The notes beneath the pieces were generated by a model that ran no database searches, had not been told where the DNA came from, and saw only the letters and a list, made by a program, of their open reading frames with translations. Positions 11,796 to 19,730 of a stretch of 32,895 bases of DNA are shown here, in pieces (position 1 is the stretch's first letter; each line of letters opens with the position of its first letter). The stretch is from assembly GCA_017887695.1 (NCBI GenBank), contig JAGHHM010000062.1:1-32895 (forward strand). Direction: 5' to 3'. This DNA comes from Oscillospiraceae bacterium. GTDB taxonomy: Bacteria; Bacillota; Clostridia; Oscillospirales; Oscillospiraceae. The position numbers were made by a program, and so were the translations under genes.

Positions 11796-12054
11796 GGGGG
11801 AAAGAGAGAAAAGAAAGAGAAAATGCGATGAGTACAGCAAGTTCCAAAAGCTTCTTTCAGAAAGAGAGGCAATGCTGCCCGGGGGGAATATGTGTTTTCT
11901 GTGCAGAAAATAGGCGACGACTTGGGCAAGGGCGTGGCACGGTGATATTCGTCATAATCACCAAAAAAGCAAAATAATCCGCTGGAAAATAGGGAGTTAT
12001 TTCCATTCGCTCTTGTGAGAAATGTAGGATTTTGAAAATTCCATCAAAATATCA
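11796..12054. other. Intergenic region without a supported gene
   Basis: This stretch separates the divergent pheST and DUF819 promoters. A 49-codon plus-strand frame from ATG 11828 (MSTASSKSFFQKERQ...) exists but lacks a clear ribosome site and has unconvincing composition. I see no RNA gene or strong hairpin. Confidence 0.6.
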
Positions 12055-12083
12055 TTGCTTCACAGATTGTTTACATTTATAAT
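12055..12083 (+). promoter_or_regulatory. Promoter of the DUF819 gene
   Basis: TTGCTT, a 17-bp spacer and a perfect TATAAT lie 75 bases upstream of the start codon. Confidence 0.7.
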
Positions 12084-12158
12084 AATGGTGACGAGGAAGT
12101 CAGGAACTGTGGCGGACTGGCGGAGCCGTCGATCTTATTTTTTAGGAGGAAAAGGCAT

Positions 12159-13394
12159 ATGTTGTTTGAGAACCCCCTGATTGCGGCTGACAACACATGG
12201 GGCCTTATGGGCGTCCTTTGTGTTTCCGTCGCTCTCTCCATTTGGCTTGAGCAAAAGTACAAGTGGGCCTCCAAGGTTTCAGGCGCCATCATCGCTCTGA
12301 TCCTGGCTATGATCATGGCCAACATCGGCATCATTCCCATTCACAGCGATCTGTACGACAATGTGGTTTGGGGCATTGTGGTGCCCATGGGTATTCCTCT
12401 GCTGCTGCTGCAGTGCAACCTCAAGAGAATCTGGAAGGAAACCGGTCGGATGCTGGCAGTATTCCTGATCGGTGCCGTTGGTACTGTTGCAGGCGCCTTC
12501 ATCGCCTACTTTGTGGTCAAGGGCCCCTTCGGCAATGACCAGGGCCTGGCTCAGGTAGCGGCCATGATGACCGGTTCCTACATCGGCGGCGGCGTGAACT
12601 TTGCTGCCATGGCCAGCCAGTTTGATACGGCGGATACCCTGTCTGCTGCTGCAACTGTGGCGGATAACCTGCTGATGGCTCTGTACTTCTTTGTACTGAT
12701 TGCCTTTGCCGGTATGCGTTTCTTCCGCAAAAACTTCAAGCACCCCCACATTGACGAGGTGGAGAGCGGTACCGCCAACCGCGACGCTGCCCAGACCCAG
12801 GCTGCCGCTTTCTGGAGCCGCAAGGATATCTCCCTGAAGGACATCGCTTTCAACTTTGCGTACAGCATCGTTGTGGTGTGGGTTTCCATGATGATCGGTG
12901 GCTTCTTCAAGAGCCTGGTTCCCGCTGATCCCAACCCCTTCATGGACTTTATCGGCAAGTTCCTGGGCAGCGAGTATGTGTGGATTACCACCATCTCTAT
13001 GATCGTGGCCACCTTCTTTGACAAGCAGGTGGAGAAGATGCACGGCGCTCAGGAGATCGGTACTTACCTCATCTACCTGTTCCTGTTCGTCATCGGTGTT
13101 CCCGCCAACATCTACACCGTTGTCACCGAGGCTCCCTGGCTGCTGGCTCTGACCTTCATTATGGTCGTTGTCAACATGCTCTTCTGCTTCGGCGCTGCCA
13201 AGATCTTCAAGTTCAACCTGGAGGACGCCATCATCGCCTCCAATGCCAATATCGGTGGCCCCACCACTGCCGCAGGTATGGCTATCTCCCAGGGGTGGTC
13301 TGCTCTGGTTGGTCCTGCCATGCTGGTCGGCGTTCTCGGCTATGTTATCGGTAACTATGCCGGTACCTTCGTCGGCATTATCCTTGGTGCCTGA
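12159..13394 (+). CDS. DUF819 family multipass membrane protein
   Basis: The 411-aa protein has about ten to eleven hydrophobic segments and family-like glycine-rich stretches: MTGSYIGGGVNFAAMA in the first half and NANIGGPTTAAGMAISQGW in the second, suggesting an inverted-repeat transporter fold. DUF819 (YjcL-like) proteins are predicted transporters of unknown substrate. The start ATG 12159 has TAGGAGGA 8 nt upstream. The next gene, on the same strand, encodes a VanX-type D-Ala-D-Ala dipeptidase. I infer uptake of a peptide or cell-wall dipeptide that the dipeptidase then splits. Assignment to the family is firm; the substrate is not. Confidence 0.88.
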   Translation: MLFENPLIAADNTWGLMGVLCVSVALSIWLEQKYKWASKVSGAIIALILAMIMANIGIIPIHSDLYDNVVWGIVVPMGIPLLLLQCNLKRIWKETGRMLAVFLIGAVGTVAGAFIAYFVVKGPFGNDQGLAQVAAMMTGSYIGGGVNFAAMASQFDTADTLSAAATVADNLLMALYFFVLIAFAGMRFFRKNFKHPHIDEVESGTANRDAAQTQAAAFWSRKDISLKDIAFNFAYSIVVVWVSMMIGGFFKSLVPADPNPFMDFIGKFLGSEYVWITTISMIVATFFDKQVEKMHGAQEIGTYLIYLFLFVIGVPANIYTVVTEAPWLLALTFIMVVVNMLFCFGAAKIFKFNLEDAIIASNANIGGPTTAAGMAISQGWSALVGPAMLVGVLGYVIGNYAGTFVGIILGA

Positions 13395-13422
13395 TCGTAT
13401 TACTGTTTACTGTTCCTAAGCA

Positions 13423-13450
13423 TGGGGAACGCCCTGCGGGGCGTTCCCCA
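13423..13450 (+). terminator. Hairpin after the DUF819 gene
   Basis: The stem tggggaacgcc/ggcgttcccca is followed only by ttata, so it is a weak or partial terminator and some read-through into the dipeptidase gene is likely. Confidence 0.6.
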
Positions 13451-13581
13451 TTATAGATAGCGGCGATATATTGGGGATCCAGTGCGCATCCACGGTCGGA
13501 TTCTGGCGAAAAAGCCGGAAAATAATAGGACGAGGACTGACAGCACCTGAATCCCGGGATCAGAAAAGAAAGGAGCGATTT

Positions 13582-14229
13582 ATGAACCAAAGTACCGTAT
13601 GCGTGCCAAAGGCAAGAGAGCTTCCTGAAGGCTTTGTCTATCTGGATGAGCTGATTGAGGACTGCATCATTGATGCCAAGTACGCCGGAACGGATAACTT
13701 TATGGGCCGTCCCGCCGATGGCTATGAGCAGCCCCTGGTTGTAGCCAGCCGTGAGGTGGCGGAGGGTTGTGTCAAGGCAGCGGACATCCTGCGCAAGCAG
13801 GGCTACCTGCTGAAGGTTTATGATGCTTACCGGCCCCAGCGAGCGGTGGATGATTTCTGCCGTTGGGGTGAGGATATTAAAGATCAGCGCCGCAAGCCGA
13901 TCCAGTATCCTAAGATTGAAAAACACCGGATGTTTGACGACGGGTATATTGCCCGCAAGTCTACCCACACCCGGGGCTGTTCTGTGGACCTGACCATCGT
14001 GGATATGAATACCCACCAGGAGCTGGATATGGGGTCCATCTTCGATTATATGGATCCCCGCAGCTGGCCGGACAGTCCTGAAGTTACGGAGGAGCAGCGG
14101 AAAAACCGCTATATCCTGCGGGATGCCATGATTGCCAGCGGCTTTGTGCCGTTTGAATATGAATGGTGGCACTTCGCAGTGTCCCCCGAGCCTTATCCCG
14201 ATACTTATTTTGATTTCCCCATCCGCTGA
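13582..14229 (+). CDS. D-alanyl-D-alanine dipeptidase (VanX/DdpX family)
   Basis: A zinc dipeptidase that hydrolyses D-Ala-D-Ala. The M15D motifs are present: YDAYRPQRAV (substrate-stabilising Arg), STHTRGCSVDLT (SxHxxGxxxD, two zinc ligands) and EYEWWHF (catalytic Glu and third zinc ligand). Length is about 215 aa, close to VanX at 202. I choose ATG 13582 with AAAGGAGCG 6 nt upstream; the ORF-track start 111 nt earlier is not supported. There is no VanH, VanA or VanRS nearby, so this is not a vancomycin-resistance cluster. The DUF819 gene upstream suggests a catabolic role, as for E. coli DdpX with its Ddp peptide transporter. No signal peptide, so it acts in the cytoplasm. Confidence 0.92.
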   Translation: MNQSTVCVPKARELPEGFVYLDELIEDCIIDAKYAGTDNFMGRPADGYEQPLVVASREVAEGCVKAADILRKQGYLLKVYDAYRPQRAVDDFCRWGEDIKDQRRKPIQYPKIEKHRMFDDGYIARKSTHTRGCSVDLTIVDMNTHQELDMGSIFDYMDPRSWPDSPEVTEEQRKNRYILRDAMIASGFVPFEYEWWHFAVSPEPYPDTYFDFPIR

Positions 14230-14240
14230 CAGGCGGTGTG

Positions 14241-14284
14241 AAAACCCCCGGCAGCCATAGGGCTGCCGGGGGCTTGTTTGTTTG
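14241..14284 (+). terminator. Rho-independent terminator after the dipeptidase gene
   Basis: A 12-bp perfect stem cccccggcagcc/ggctgccggggg with a 4-nt loop is followed by cttgtttgttt. It lies between two convergent genes. Confidence 0.9.
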
Positions 14285-14301
14285 GCGCAAAGCAGGAGAG
14301 G

Positions 14302-14853
14302 TCAGAAGAAGGTGGGCGTCATAGCCCATACAGAGACACAGTCCTCCTCATCATTATTGAGGTATTTGTGGGGGATCGTACTTTTAAAGTAGATACTGTC
14401 CCCTTCGTGGAGACGGTACTCCTTGCCGTCCAAGAGGACGGTCATGGTGCCTTTCAGGACAAAGCCGCACTCCTCCCCTTCATGGGTGACCATCTCGTGA
14501 GAATAGGACTCGCCGCCCTTCAGAGTGACCCGGACCAGATCCAAGACATGGCCCAGACGGCTGGAGGTAAAGAGCTCATAGATTCCATGCCCCTGGTCGG
14601 TGATCATTTTTTTGTGTTCTCCCCGGCGGGTGATGGTGGCGGTGCGGGAGTCGCTGGTCTCAAAAAAGTAATTGACGTCTGTACCCAATGCCTGGGCAAT
14701 ACGATATAGGTTAACCACGGATGGCACCACCAGATTCCGTTCGATCTGGCTGATAAGCCCGGTGCTGACACCGCTTCGCTCTGCCAGTTCGGTGATGCTC
14801 ATTCCTTTGGTTTTGCGCAGTTCTTTGAGCCGTGTGCCTATGGAAAATTCCAT
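14302..14853 (-). CDS. XRE-cupin transcriptional regulator
   Basis: The N-terminal helix-turn-helix (residues about 5-60; ITELAERSGVSTGLISQIERNLVVPS) is joined to a C-terminal cupin barrel (about 110-180; HEGEECGFVLKGTMTVLLDGKEYRLHEGDSIYF). This architecture, as in PuuR and related regulators, senses a small metabolite in the cupin. I choose ATG 14853 (MEFSIGTRLKEL), which has AAGGAG 9 nt upstream. It faces the dipeptidase gene across a shared terminator. Control of the DUF819-dipeptidase pair is a reasonable guess. The promoter on the minus strand is well formed (14935-14907). Confidence 0.9.
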   Translation of the reverse strand: MEFSIGTRLKELRKTKGMSITELAERSGVSTGLISQIERNLVVPSVVNLYRIAQALGTDVNYFFETSDSRTATITRRGEHKKMITDQGHGIYELFTSSRLGHVLDLVRVTLKGGESYSHEMVTHEGEECGFVLKGTMTVLLDGKEYRLHEGDSIYFKSTIPHKYLNNDEEDCVSVWAMTPTFF

Positions 14854-14906
14854 CCTCTGACACTCCTTCTGACATGATTCCACCATTGAAATCATCTATA
14901 AGTTAC

Positions 14907-14935
14907 AGTTTAACCGAAAAGCAGGGGCAGGTCAA
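14907..14935 (-). promoter_or_regulatory. Promoter of the XRE-cupin gene
   Basis: On the minus strand TTGACC, a 17-bp spacer and TAAACT lie 54 bases before the start codon. Confidence 0.65.
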
Positions 14936-14978
14936 CCCGTCAGGCGAAAATTTCACGGTCTCCTAACATGGCGCTCCC

Positions 14979-15007
14979 TCGACAAGAGACGGCGGCTGTG
15001 ATAGGAT
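14979..15007 (+). promoter_or_regulatory. Probable promoter of nnrD
   Basis: TCGACA, a 17-bp spacer and TAGGAT lie 25 bases before the nnrD start. Confidence 0.5.
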
Positions 15008-15032
15008 AAGCACAAAGAAAGGGGGCGCGCCT

Positions 15033-15878
15033 ATGGAAATGATAACCGCAGAGATAGCGGCCGGCTTGCTTCCACCCCGTCGGGCGAATGGACATAAAGG
15101 GGATTTCGGCCGGGTATATGTGGCGGCGGGGGCCATAGGCTATACCGGCGCGCCGGTATATGCCGCCGAGGCAGCTTGCCGCACCGGCAGCGGCCTGGTG
15201 TTTGTGGGCGTGCCCCGGGAGGTATATCCCATTGTAGCTGCCCGGTGTGCTACGGCTATGGCTCAGCCTCTTCCGGAAGAGCGGGAGGTTTTGCTGGAGC
15301 AGATGAGCCGGTGCGACGCAGCAGTGATTGGGCCGGGCCTGGGACGGTCGCCGCAGGCGGAGGCGCTGACACTCTTTCTCCTGGAAAAGCTGCCTGTTCC
15401 AATAATCCTGGACGCTGACGGCATAAACGCGGCTGCGGCGCATATAGATGTGCTGAGAGACCGGCTCTGGCCTACGGTAGTGACGCCCCATGAAGGGGAA
15501 TTTCTCCGTCTGGGCGGCGATCTGTCCCCTGGCCGGGAAATGGCCGCTCTGGCGATGGCCCGGAAGCTGGGCTGTGTGGTAGTGCTGAAGGGGCCTGGTA
15601 CGGTGGTGGCCGCGCCTGACGGACGGGTGAGGAACAACACCACCGGCAACTGCGGCATGGCCAAAGGGGGCAGCGGCGACGTTCTTGCCGGGATGATCGC
15701 TTCCCTGGTAGGGCAGGGGGCCAGTCCCTTTGACGCCGCCAGCTGTGCCGTGTGGCTCCACGGCCGGGCGGGGGATCTGTGCCGGCGGGATTTGACGGCC
15801 TATGCCATGACCCCGCCGGATATGATCGGCCGCCTGGGCGCCGTATTCCGGGAACTGCTGGAAGCCGAAAACGAATAA
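15033..15878 (+). CDS. nnrD: ADP-dependent NAD(P)H-hydrate dehydratase
   Basis: Repairs damaged hydrated NADH/NADPH by ADP-dependent dehydration. The ribokinase-like fold shows GHKGDFGRVYVAAGA near the N terminus, AVIGPGLGRSPQAEAL, ILDADGINAAAAH, TPHEGEFLRL and the signature NCGMAKGGSGDVLAGMIA near the C terminus. At 281 aa it contains only the dehydratase domain. The epimerase domain often fused to it in bacteria (NnrE) is absent and must be elsewhere if present. ATG 15033 has AAAGGGGGC 8 nt upstream. It is followed after 14 nt by a lipoprotein gene and then alr, the first part of a probable operon. Confidence 0.93.
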   Translation: MEMITAEIAAGLLPPRRANGHKGDFGRVYVAAGAIGYTGAPVYAAEAACRTGSGLVFVGVPREVYPIVAARCATAMAQPLPEEREVLLEQMSRCDAAVIGPGLGRSPQAEALTLFLLEKLPVPIILDADGINAAAAHIDVLRDRLWPTVVTPHEGEFLRLGGDLSPGREMAALAMARKLGCVVVLKGPGTVVAAPDGRVRNNTTGNCGMAKGGSGDVLAGMIASLVGQGASPFDAASCAVWLHGRAGDLCRRDLTAYAMTPPDMIGRLGAVFRELLEAENE

Positions 15879-15892
15879 GGAGGAAGGATCCC

Positions 15893-16552
15893 GTGCGAAA
15901 AGCCCTGCTTTTTGCACCAATGCTGATGCTCCTGCTCACCGCCTGCGGCGGCGGAGAGGAGAAAGATCCGGCGGCCGTGCTGCAGCAACAGTATGCCGCA
16001 GTGGCTGAAGCCACTATGGAGGCGGATGTCACCTGCCACTACGAGGGGGAGGAGCGGACATACACCCTGCTGTGTGCCTATACGCCGGAAAAAAGTACCA
16101 TCACAGTGCTTGCCCCCGACAACCTGGCGGGGATCTCCGCCACACTGGAAGGGGAGGAGCTGACGCTGTCCTACGATGATATTTCTCTGGATGCGGGCAG
16201 TTACTCTGCCGCGGCCATCTCTCCGGTGGCAGCCCTGCCAAAATTGATGACGGCCGCTTCTGCCGGCTATCTTACAGAGCAGAGCGAGGAGACAGTGGGG
16301 GAGCGGCCCTGCCTGCGGCTGGCATTTGATTTGTCAGAGGAGGAAGGAGCCCTGTATACCACCTGGTTTGATCAGGAAACCCTTCTGCCGCTGCAAAGTG
16401 AGATCAGTGTGGACGGAGCGGTGGTATTTGAGGTGGCCTGGAGCCGCTTTGAGGTAACGGGTACGGTGGATCAGACTGCCGACAGCGGGGAAGCTTCCAG
16501 CGGCCAGCCGGCAGAGACTACGGGTGAAGAGCAACAGACAGCGGAAAGCTGA
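15893..16552 (+). CDS. Predicted lipoprotein, unknown function
   Basis: The 219-aa product begins with a lipoprotein signal (MLMLLLTACGGG), so Cys19-20 is probably lipidated and the protein anchored outside the membrane. The mature part is acidic and contains ADVTCHYEGEERTYTLLCAY, LAGISATLEGEELTLSYDD and TTWFDQETLLPLQSEI. This resembles LolA/outer-membrane-lipoprotein-sorting-type folds, as found in many Clostridial exported lipoproteins of this size. I did not recognise a named family. The start is GTG 15893 with AAGGAGGAAGG upstream; the longer ORF-track frame is not supported. The C-terminal tail is Glu/Thr/Ser-rich and probably disordered. It lies between nnrD and alr, a common neighbourhood in this group. 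Confidence 0.8.
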   Translation: MRKALLFAPMLMLLLTACGGGEEKDPAAVLQQQYAAVAEATMEADVTCHYEGEERTYTLLCAYTPEKSTITVLAPDNLAGISATLEGEELTLSYDDISLDAGSYSAAAISPVAALPKLMTAASAGYLTEQSEETVGERPCLRLAFDLSEEEGALYTTWFDQETLLPLQSEISVDGAVVFEVAWSRFEVTGTVDQTADSGEASSGQPAETTGEEQQTAES

Positions 16553-16599
16553 ATATCATACTATGAAAACCACACAAAAGAAAAGGATGGGAGAACGCT

Positions 16600-17766
16600 A
16601 TGAAGAGTACACTAAGGAGAACCTGGGCGGAGATCGACCTGGATGCTCTGGCCCATAACTACCATGCCCTGCGCAAGCAGATGGGGCCTGACTCCCGCTT
16701 TTTGGGGGTGGTTAAGGCGGATGCCTACGGCCACGGAGCCATTGAAGTGGGGCGCACCCTGGAGGAACTGGGGGCGGAGTACCTGGCGATCTCCAATATT
16801 GATGAGGCCCGGGAATTGCGGCTGGGAGGCATTACCCTGCCCATTCTGCAGCTGGGCCTTACCCCGGCGGATCAGACCCCTGTTATTTTGGAAAATCATG
16901 TGACGCAGGCAGTATACAGCGAAAAAGCCGCTGAGGACTTTTCCCGGGAGGCAGTGGCCTGCGGCGGGAAGATGAAAGCCCATATCAAGATCGATACCGG
17001 TATGTCCCGTTTGGGCTTCCAGTGCGATGAGTCCCATTTTGAGGAGTCCCTGGCGGCCATCTGCCGGGTGTGTGCCCTGCCGGGGCTGGATGTAGAGGGA
17101 ATTTTCACCCACTTTGCGGTGTCCGACGAGAACGAGGAATCCTGCCGGGCCTATACATTGCTCCAGCACAGCCGGTTTGAGCAGATGATCCACCGCCTGG
17201 AGGAGAAGGGCGTCACCTTTGCCATCCACCACTGTGCCAATAGCGGCGCTACCGTGGGCTATCCCCAGTTTGCCCACGATATGTTCCGCCCCGGCATTAT
17301 CACCTATGGTATCGGTGATCAGGCGGATATTCTGGGCCTCAAGCCGGTGATGACCCTGAAGACCACGGTAGGGGTCATCAAGGATTATGTGCCGGATACC
17401 ACGGTCAGCTACGGCCGCACCTTCACCACCCACCGGCCCAGCCGTCTGGGGGTGCTGCCCATCGGCTATGCCGACGGCTTCCACCGGTGCCTCTCCAACA
17501 AGTGGCGGGTGTGGACTCCCTACGGTATGGCACCCATCGCCGGCCGTATCTGCATGGACATGTGCATGATCGACCTGACGGATCTGCCCCAGGTGCAGGA
17601 GGGGGATGAGGTGGAGGTATACGGCCCCCACAACAGCGTCAATGATGCGGCCCATCTGGCGGGTACCATCTCCTATGAGCTGACCTGCGCGGTGAGCAAG
17701 CGGGTGCCCCGGATCTACTATAAGGGCGGAAAGGAAATTGCCCGGGAGTTGCTGCTCCGTGGCTGA
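16600..17766 (+). CDS. alr: Alanine racemase
   Basis: A PLP enzyme that interconverts L- and D-alanine for peptidoglycan. VVKADAYGHGA contains the PLP lysine (residue about 39), HIKIDTGMSRLGF follows, then FRPGIITYGI and PIAGRICMDMCMID, which belongs to the C-terminal domain that completes the partner active site. The catalytic Tyr lies in SYGRTFTT or YADGFHR. At 388 aa it is full length. ATG 16600 has GGATGGGAG 6-7 nt upstream. In B. subtilis alr is followed by ndoAI-ndoA; here the toxin-type gene follows but the antitoxin gene does not. Product D-Ala also links it loosely to the D-Ala-D-Ala dipeptidase 2.4 kb upstream. Confidence 0.97.
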   Translation: MKSTLRRTWAEIDLDALAHNYHALRKQMGPDSRFLGVVKADAYGHGAIEVGRTLEELGAEYLAISNIDEARELRLGGITLPILQLGLTPADQTPVILENHVTQAVYSEKAAEDFSREAVACGGKMKAHIKIDTGMSRLGFQCDESHFEESLAAICRVCALPGLDVEGIFTHFAVSDENEESCRAYTLLQHSRFEQMIHRLEEKGVTFAIHHCANSGATVGYPQFAHDMFRPGIITYGIGDQADILGLKPVMTLKTTVGVIKDYVPDTTVSYGRTFTTHRPSRLGVLPIGYADGFHRCLSNKWRVWTPYGMAPIAGRICMDMCMIDLTDLPQVQEGDEVEVYGPHNSVNDAAHLAGTISYELTCAVSKRVPRIYYKGGKEIARELLLRG

Positions 17767-17788
17767 GGCCTGTACAAAGTGACTTGGC

Positions 17789-17825
17789 AAGCCCCGTCGG
17801 CTGTATAGCCGACGGGGCTTTTTTC
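17789..17825 (+). terminator. Rho-independent terminator of the nnrD-alr operon
   Basis: A 14-bp perfect stem (aagccccgtcggct/agccgacggggctt) with a 4-nt loop is followed by TTTT after the stem's own TT. Confidence 0.95.
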
Positions 17826-17966
17826 GTGCCTGACGGGGACGCAGAGGCCGGATGGCGCATAGAATGATTTGGGGCAGGAAAACCCCGGTATAAATTCCGC
17901 GGTTGCGTGGGAGAATGATAGTGGTCCGTCTGATACGGGCACTTCTTCCGGCGGAGTGTGAACTTT

Positions 17967-18332
17967 GTGGATACAAGCGTAAAACGCGGCGACATTTATT
18001 ACGCCGACCTCAGCCCGGTGGTGGGGAGCGAGCAGGGAGGCGTTCGTCCCGTGCTGATCGTTCAGAACGATACAGGGAATCGATACAGCCCCACTGTGAT
18101 CGCGGCGGCCATAACTTCCCAGACGGGAAAGGCACGCCTGCCGACGCATATAGAACTTGCGGCGCAAAACTATGGACTTACCCGGGATTCTGTGGTATTA
18201 TTGGAACAGATCCGCACGCTGGATAAGCGGCGCTTACGGGAGAAGATGGGGCGCGTGGACAAGGAACTGATGGACAGAGTAGACGCGGCCATCGCGGTCA
18301 GCTTCGGTCTGCACAGCGACAAGCTGGTGTGA
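17967..18332 (+). CDS. ndoA: MazF/EndoA-type mRNA interferase
   Basis: Sequence-specific endoribonuclease of the PemK/MazF family. [31 protein letters not shown] is the family N terminus with catalytic region residues, and [16 protein letters not shown] and [13 protein letters not shown] complete it. It is very close in pattern to Bacillus EndoA, which cuts at UACAU. I choose GTG 17967, because GGCGGAG lies 10 nt upstream; GTG 17958 has almost no spacing. The 140 bases between alr's terminator and this gene contain no MazE/EndoAI-like antitoxin frame. The toxin therefore appears solitary here, or its antitoxin is elsewhere. The promoter is not clear. Confidence 0.92.
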   Translation: MDTSVKRGDIYYADLSPVVGSEQGGVRPVLIVQNDTGNRYSPTVIAAAITSQTGKARLPTHIELAAQNYGLTRDSVVLLEQIRTLDKRRLREKMGRVDKELMDRVDAAIAVSFGLHSDKLV

Positions 18333-18363
18333 ATCTGAATCCCGGAACGGTCTGATAAGGAAC

Positions 18364-18399
18364 ACAGGCCCGCGGAGGGAACTGCCTCCGCGGGCCTGT
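18364..18399 (+). terminator. Hairpin after the ndoA gene
   Basis: A 15-bp stem acaggcccgcggagg/cctccgcgggcctgt lies between the two genes but has no T tract; termination is uncertain. Confidence 0.55.
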
Positions 18400-18435
18400 C
18401 AGAAAGAGCCTACATAAGAGGAGTAAAGAAGATCC

Positions 18436-18981
18436 ATGAAAAAGAGAAAACTGCGTACAGCCCTTTGTGTGATGCTGGTGGGAACCGTCCTTGCGGCCTT
18501 TGTGGCCATTGCTGCCGAGGCGGGCTCTCAAGGGGATCCTCTGGTGACCCTCAGCTACCTGAATGATACCTTCCTGGGCCAGCTGCTGGGGAAGGTGGAC
18601 AGCAAGATCGGAGAGCAGAACCAGACCATCCGTCAGGAGCTGGAGCAGCGTATTGACCAGGCAGAGCAGGAGATCCTGGGCCAGGTAACCGGTACTGGCA
18701 CGGTGTCCGGAACCACAGCCTCTTACCACGAGGTGACTCTGTCTGATGGTCAGACCCTGTATGGCTCCGCTGGCTGTGAGGTGATGCTCCGCAGCGGCTC
18801 TGCCAGCTGTGTGTCGGAGGGAAAGAGCACTCCCGGCCTGGTGGATATTTCCGGGGGCGGCACTATCAATCATGGCAGTGCTCTGAAGGAGAACCATTTG
18901 TACACTATGACTGCTGACCGGGGCGTCAAGGCTTCTGGCGCTGTGACACTGCTGGTTCGGGGCAGCTATACCATCGGCTGA
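18436..18981 (+). CDS. Exported protein of unknown function
   Basis: The 181-aa product starts KKRKLRTALCVMLVGTVLAAFVAIAAEAGS, a signal peptide or N-terminal anchor. A short coiled-coil (SKIGEQNQTIRQELEQRIDQAEQEIL) leads to a compact C-terminal region (TASYHEVTLSDGQTLYGSAGCEVMLRSGSA) with glycines and Ser/Thr that looks beta-rich. Similar proteins recur in Clostridia near cell-wall genes, but I cannot name the family with confidence. Start ATG 18436 has AGAGGAG about 11-15 nt upstream. Hairpins on either side make it a probable single-gene unit. Two cysteines (GCEV, SCVS) in the C-terminal part could form a disulphide outside the cell. Confidence 0.75.
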   Translation: MKKRKLRTALCVMLVGTVLAAFVAIAAEAGSQGDPLVTLSYLNDTFLGQLLGKVDSKIGEQNQTIRQELEQRIDQAEQEILGQVTGTGTVSGTTASYHEVTLSDGQTLYGSAGCEVMLRSGSASCVSEGKSTPGLVDISGGGTINHGSALKENHLYTMTADRGVKASGAVTLLVRGSYTIG

Positions 18982-19004
18982 CCACTGTCCTACATACATA
19001 CCCC

Positions 19005-19043
19005 AGGCCCTCTCCGCATATGCTGGCGGAGAGGGCCTTTATT
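19005..19043 (+). terminator. Terminator after the exported-protein gene
   Basis: A 13-bp stem aggccctctccgc/gcggagagggcct with an 8-nt loop is followed by ttatt. Confidence 0.75.
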
Positions 19044-19078
19044 GCTTGGATATGACAGAGGAAAAAGGGGGGAGCGCG

Positions 19079-19603
19079 ATGGAGGAAATCCGACTATTCT
19101 GCGGGGGTCAGCCCAAGGGATGCGTCCTCCTGTCAGAGGGAGACAGCCGCCGGGAGGTGCGCTCGTCCATGGCGGATCCAGGGGACGGCCTGTACCGGGC
19201 CTTTTTGGTGGGAGAGCGGGGGGAACTGCCCCTGGGCGTCATGGAGCCGGTTGAGGGGCGGCTGACGGTATCCCGGCGACTGTACAGCCGGGATATTGCT
19301 GCTCTGGGACGGCTGGAGCGAGGGGAGGCACGGCTTTCCTTCCGGTTTGAGGAGAGCGCGTGGCAAAGCACAAATGATCCGGCGGAGGCGTCTGCAGTTC
19401 CGGAGCTGCACGGGCGTCTGCGGAAGTTCCCACGGGCTTGGCGCCGCCGGGAGGGGGAACGGCTGCTGCTGGCTATCCCGCTGGAGGAGGGGGAGCCTTT
19501 CCCGCTGGAGACCCTATTTTGTTTGGCCCGGGTGCTGCGGGTAGAGGGGCGGTTATGCGCGGTGTACGCCTTTGGCCGACAGGGACAGCCGCTTCCGCCC
19601 TGA
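19079..19603 (+). CDS. Unrecognised protein, 174 aa
   Basis: I do not recognise this protein. It begins MEEIRLFCGGQPKGCVLLSEGD, is rich in Arg, Glu and Gly, and has a helical basic segment (ALGRLERGEARLSFRFE) and a C-terminal part ending LCAVYAFGRQGQPLPP. There is no signal peptide, membrane segment or catalytic motif that I can see. ATG 19079 has GGGGGGAG about 4 nt upstream; the ORF-track start 33 nt earlier has none. The frame uses the same GC-rich third positions as neighbours, so it is probably a true lineage-specific gene. It precedes nrdR by 127 nt, with a promoter between them. Confidence 0.65.
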   Translation: MEEIRLFCGGQPKGCVLLSEGDSRREVRSSMADPGDGLYRAFLVGERGELPLGVMEPVEGRLTVSRRLYSRDIAALGRLERGEARLSFRFEESAWQSTNDPAEASAVPELHGRLRKFPRAWRRREGERLLLAIPLEEGEPFPLETLFCLARVLRVEGRLCAVYAFGRQGQPLPP

Positions 19604-19630
19604 CAGATTGGAAAACATGGCAAAAAATCC

Positions 19631-19659
19631 TACCATTTTTTACCCGTATATGATACAAT
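19631..19659 (+). promoter_or_regulatory. Probable promoter of nrdR
   Basis: TACCAT, a 17-bp spacer and TACAAT lie 72 bases before nrdR. The -35 is weak. Confidence 0.45.
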
Positions 19660-19730
19660 AGGCAAAACAGGGCGGCGGAAACACTTTTTCTGCGGTGCTG
19701 CCGCCTAGTACTACCGGGAGGAATCCACAG

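Noticed and set aside
11828-11977. 49-codon frame in the pheS-DUF819 intergenic region
   Set aside because: No convincing ribosome site or composition; kept only as a note in the intergenic entry.
13582-14229. VanX-like gene considered as vancomycin resistance
   Set aside because: No VanH, ligase or VanRS genes lie nearby; the context is a transporter and cupin regulator.
16612-17976. 454-codon minus-strand frame opposite alr
   Set aside because: alr is clear, and the frame crosses its terminator without any start signal.
17903-18226. 107-codon frame overlapping ndoA, considered as a missing antitoxin
   Set aside because: It runs mostly within ndoA in another frame and has no MazE/EndoAI-like DNA-binding sequence.
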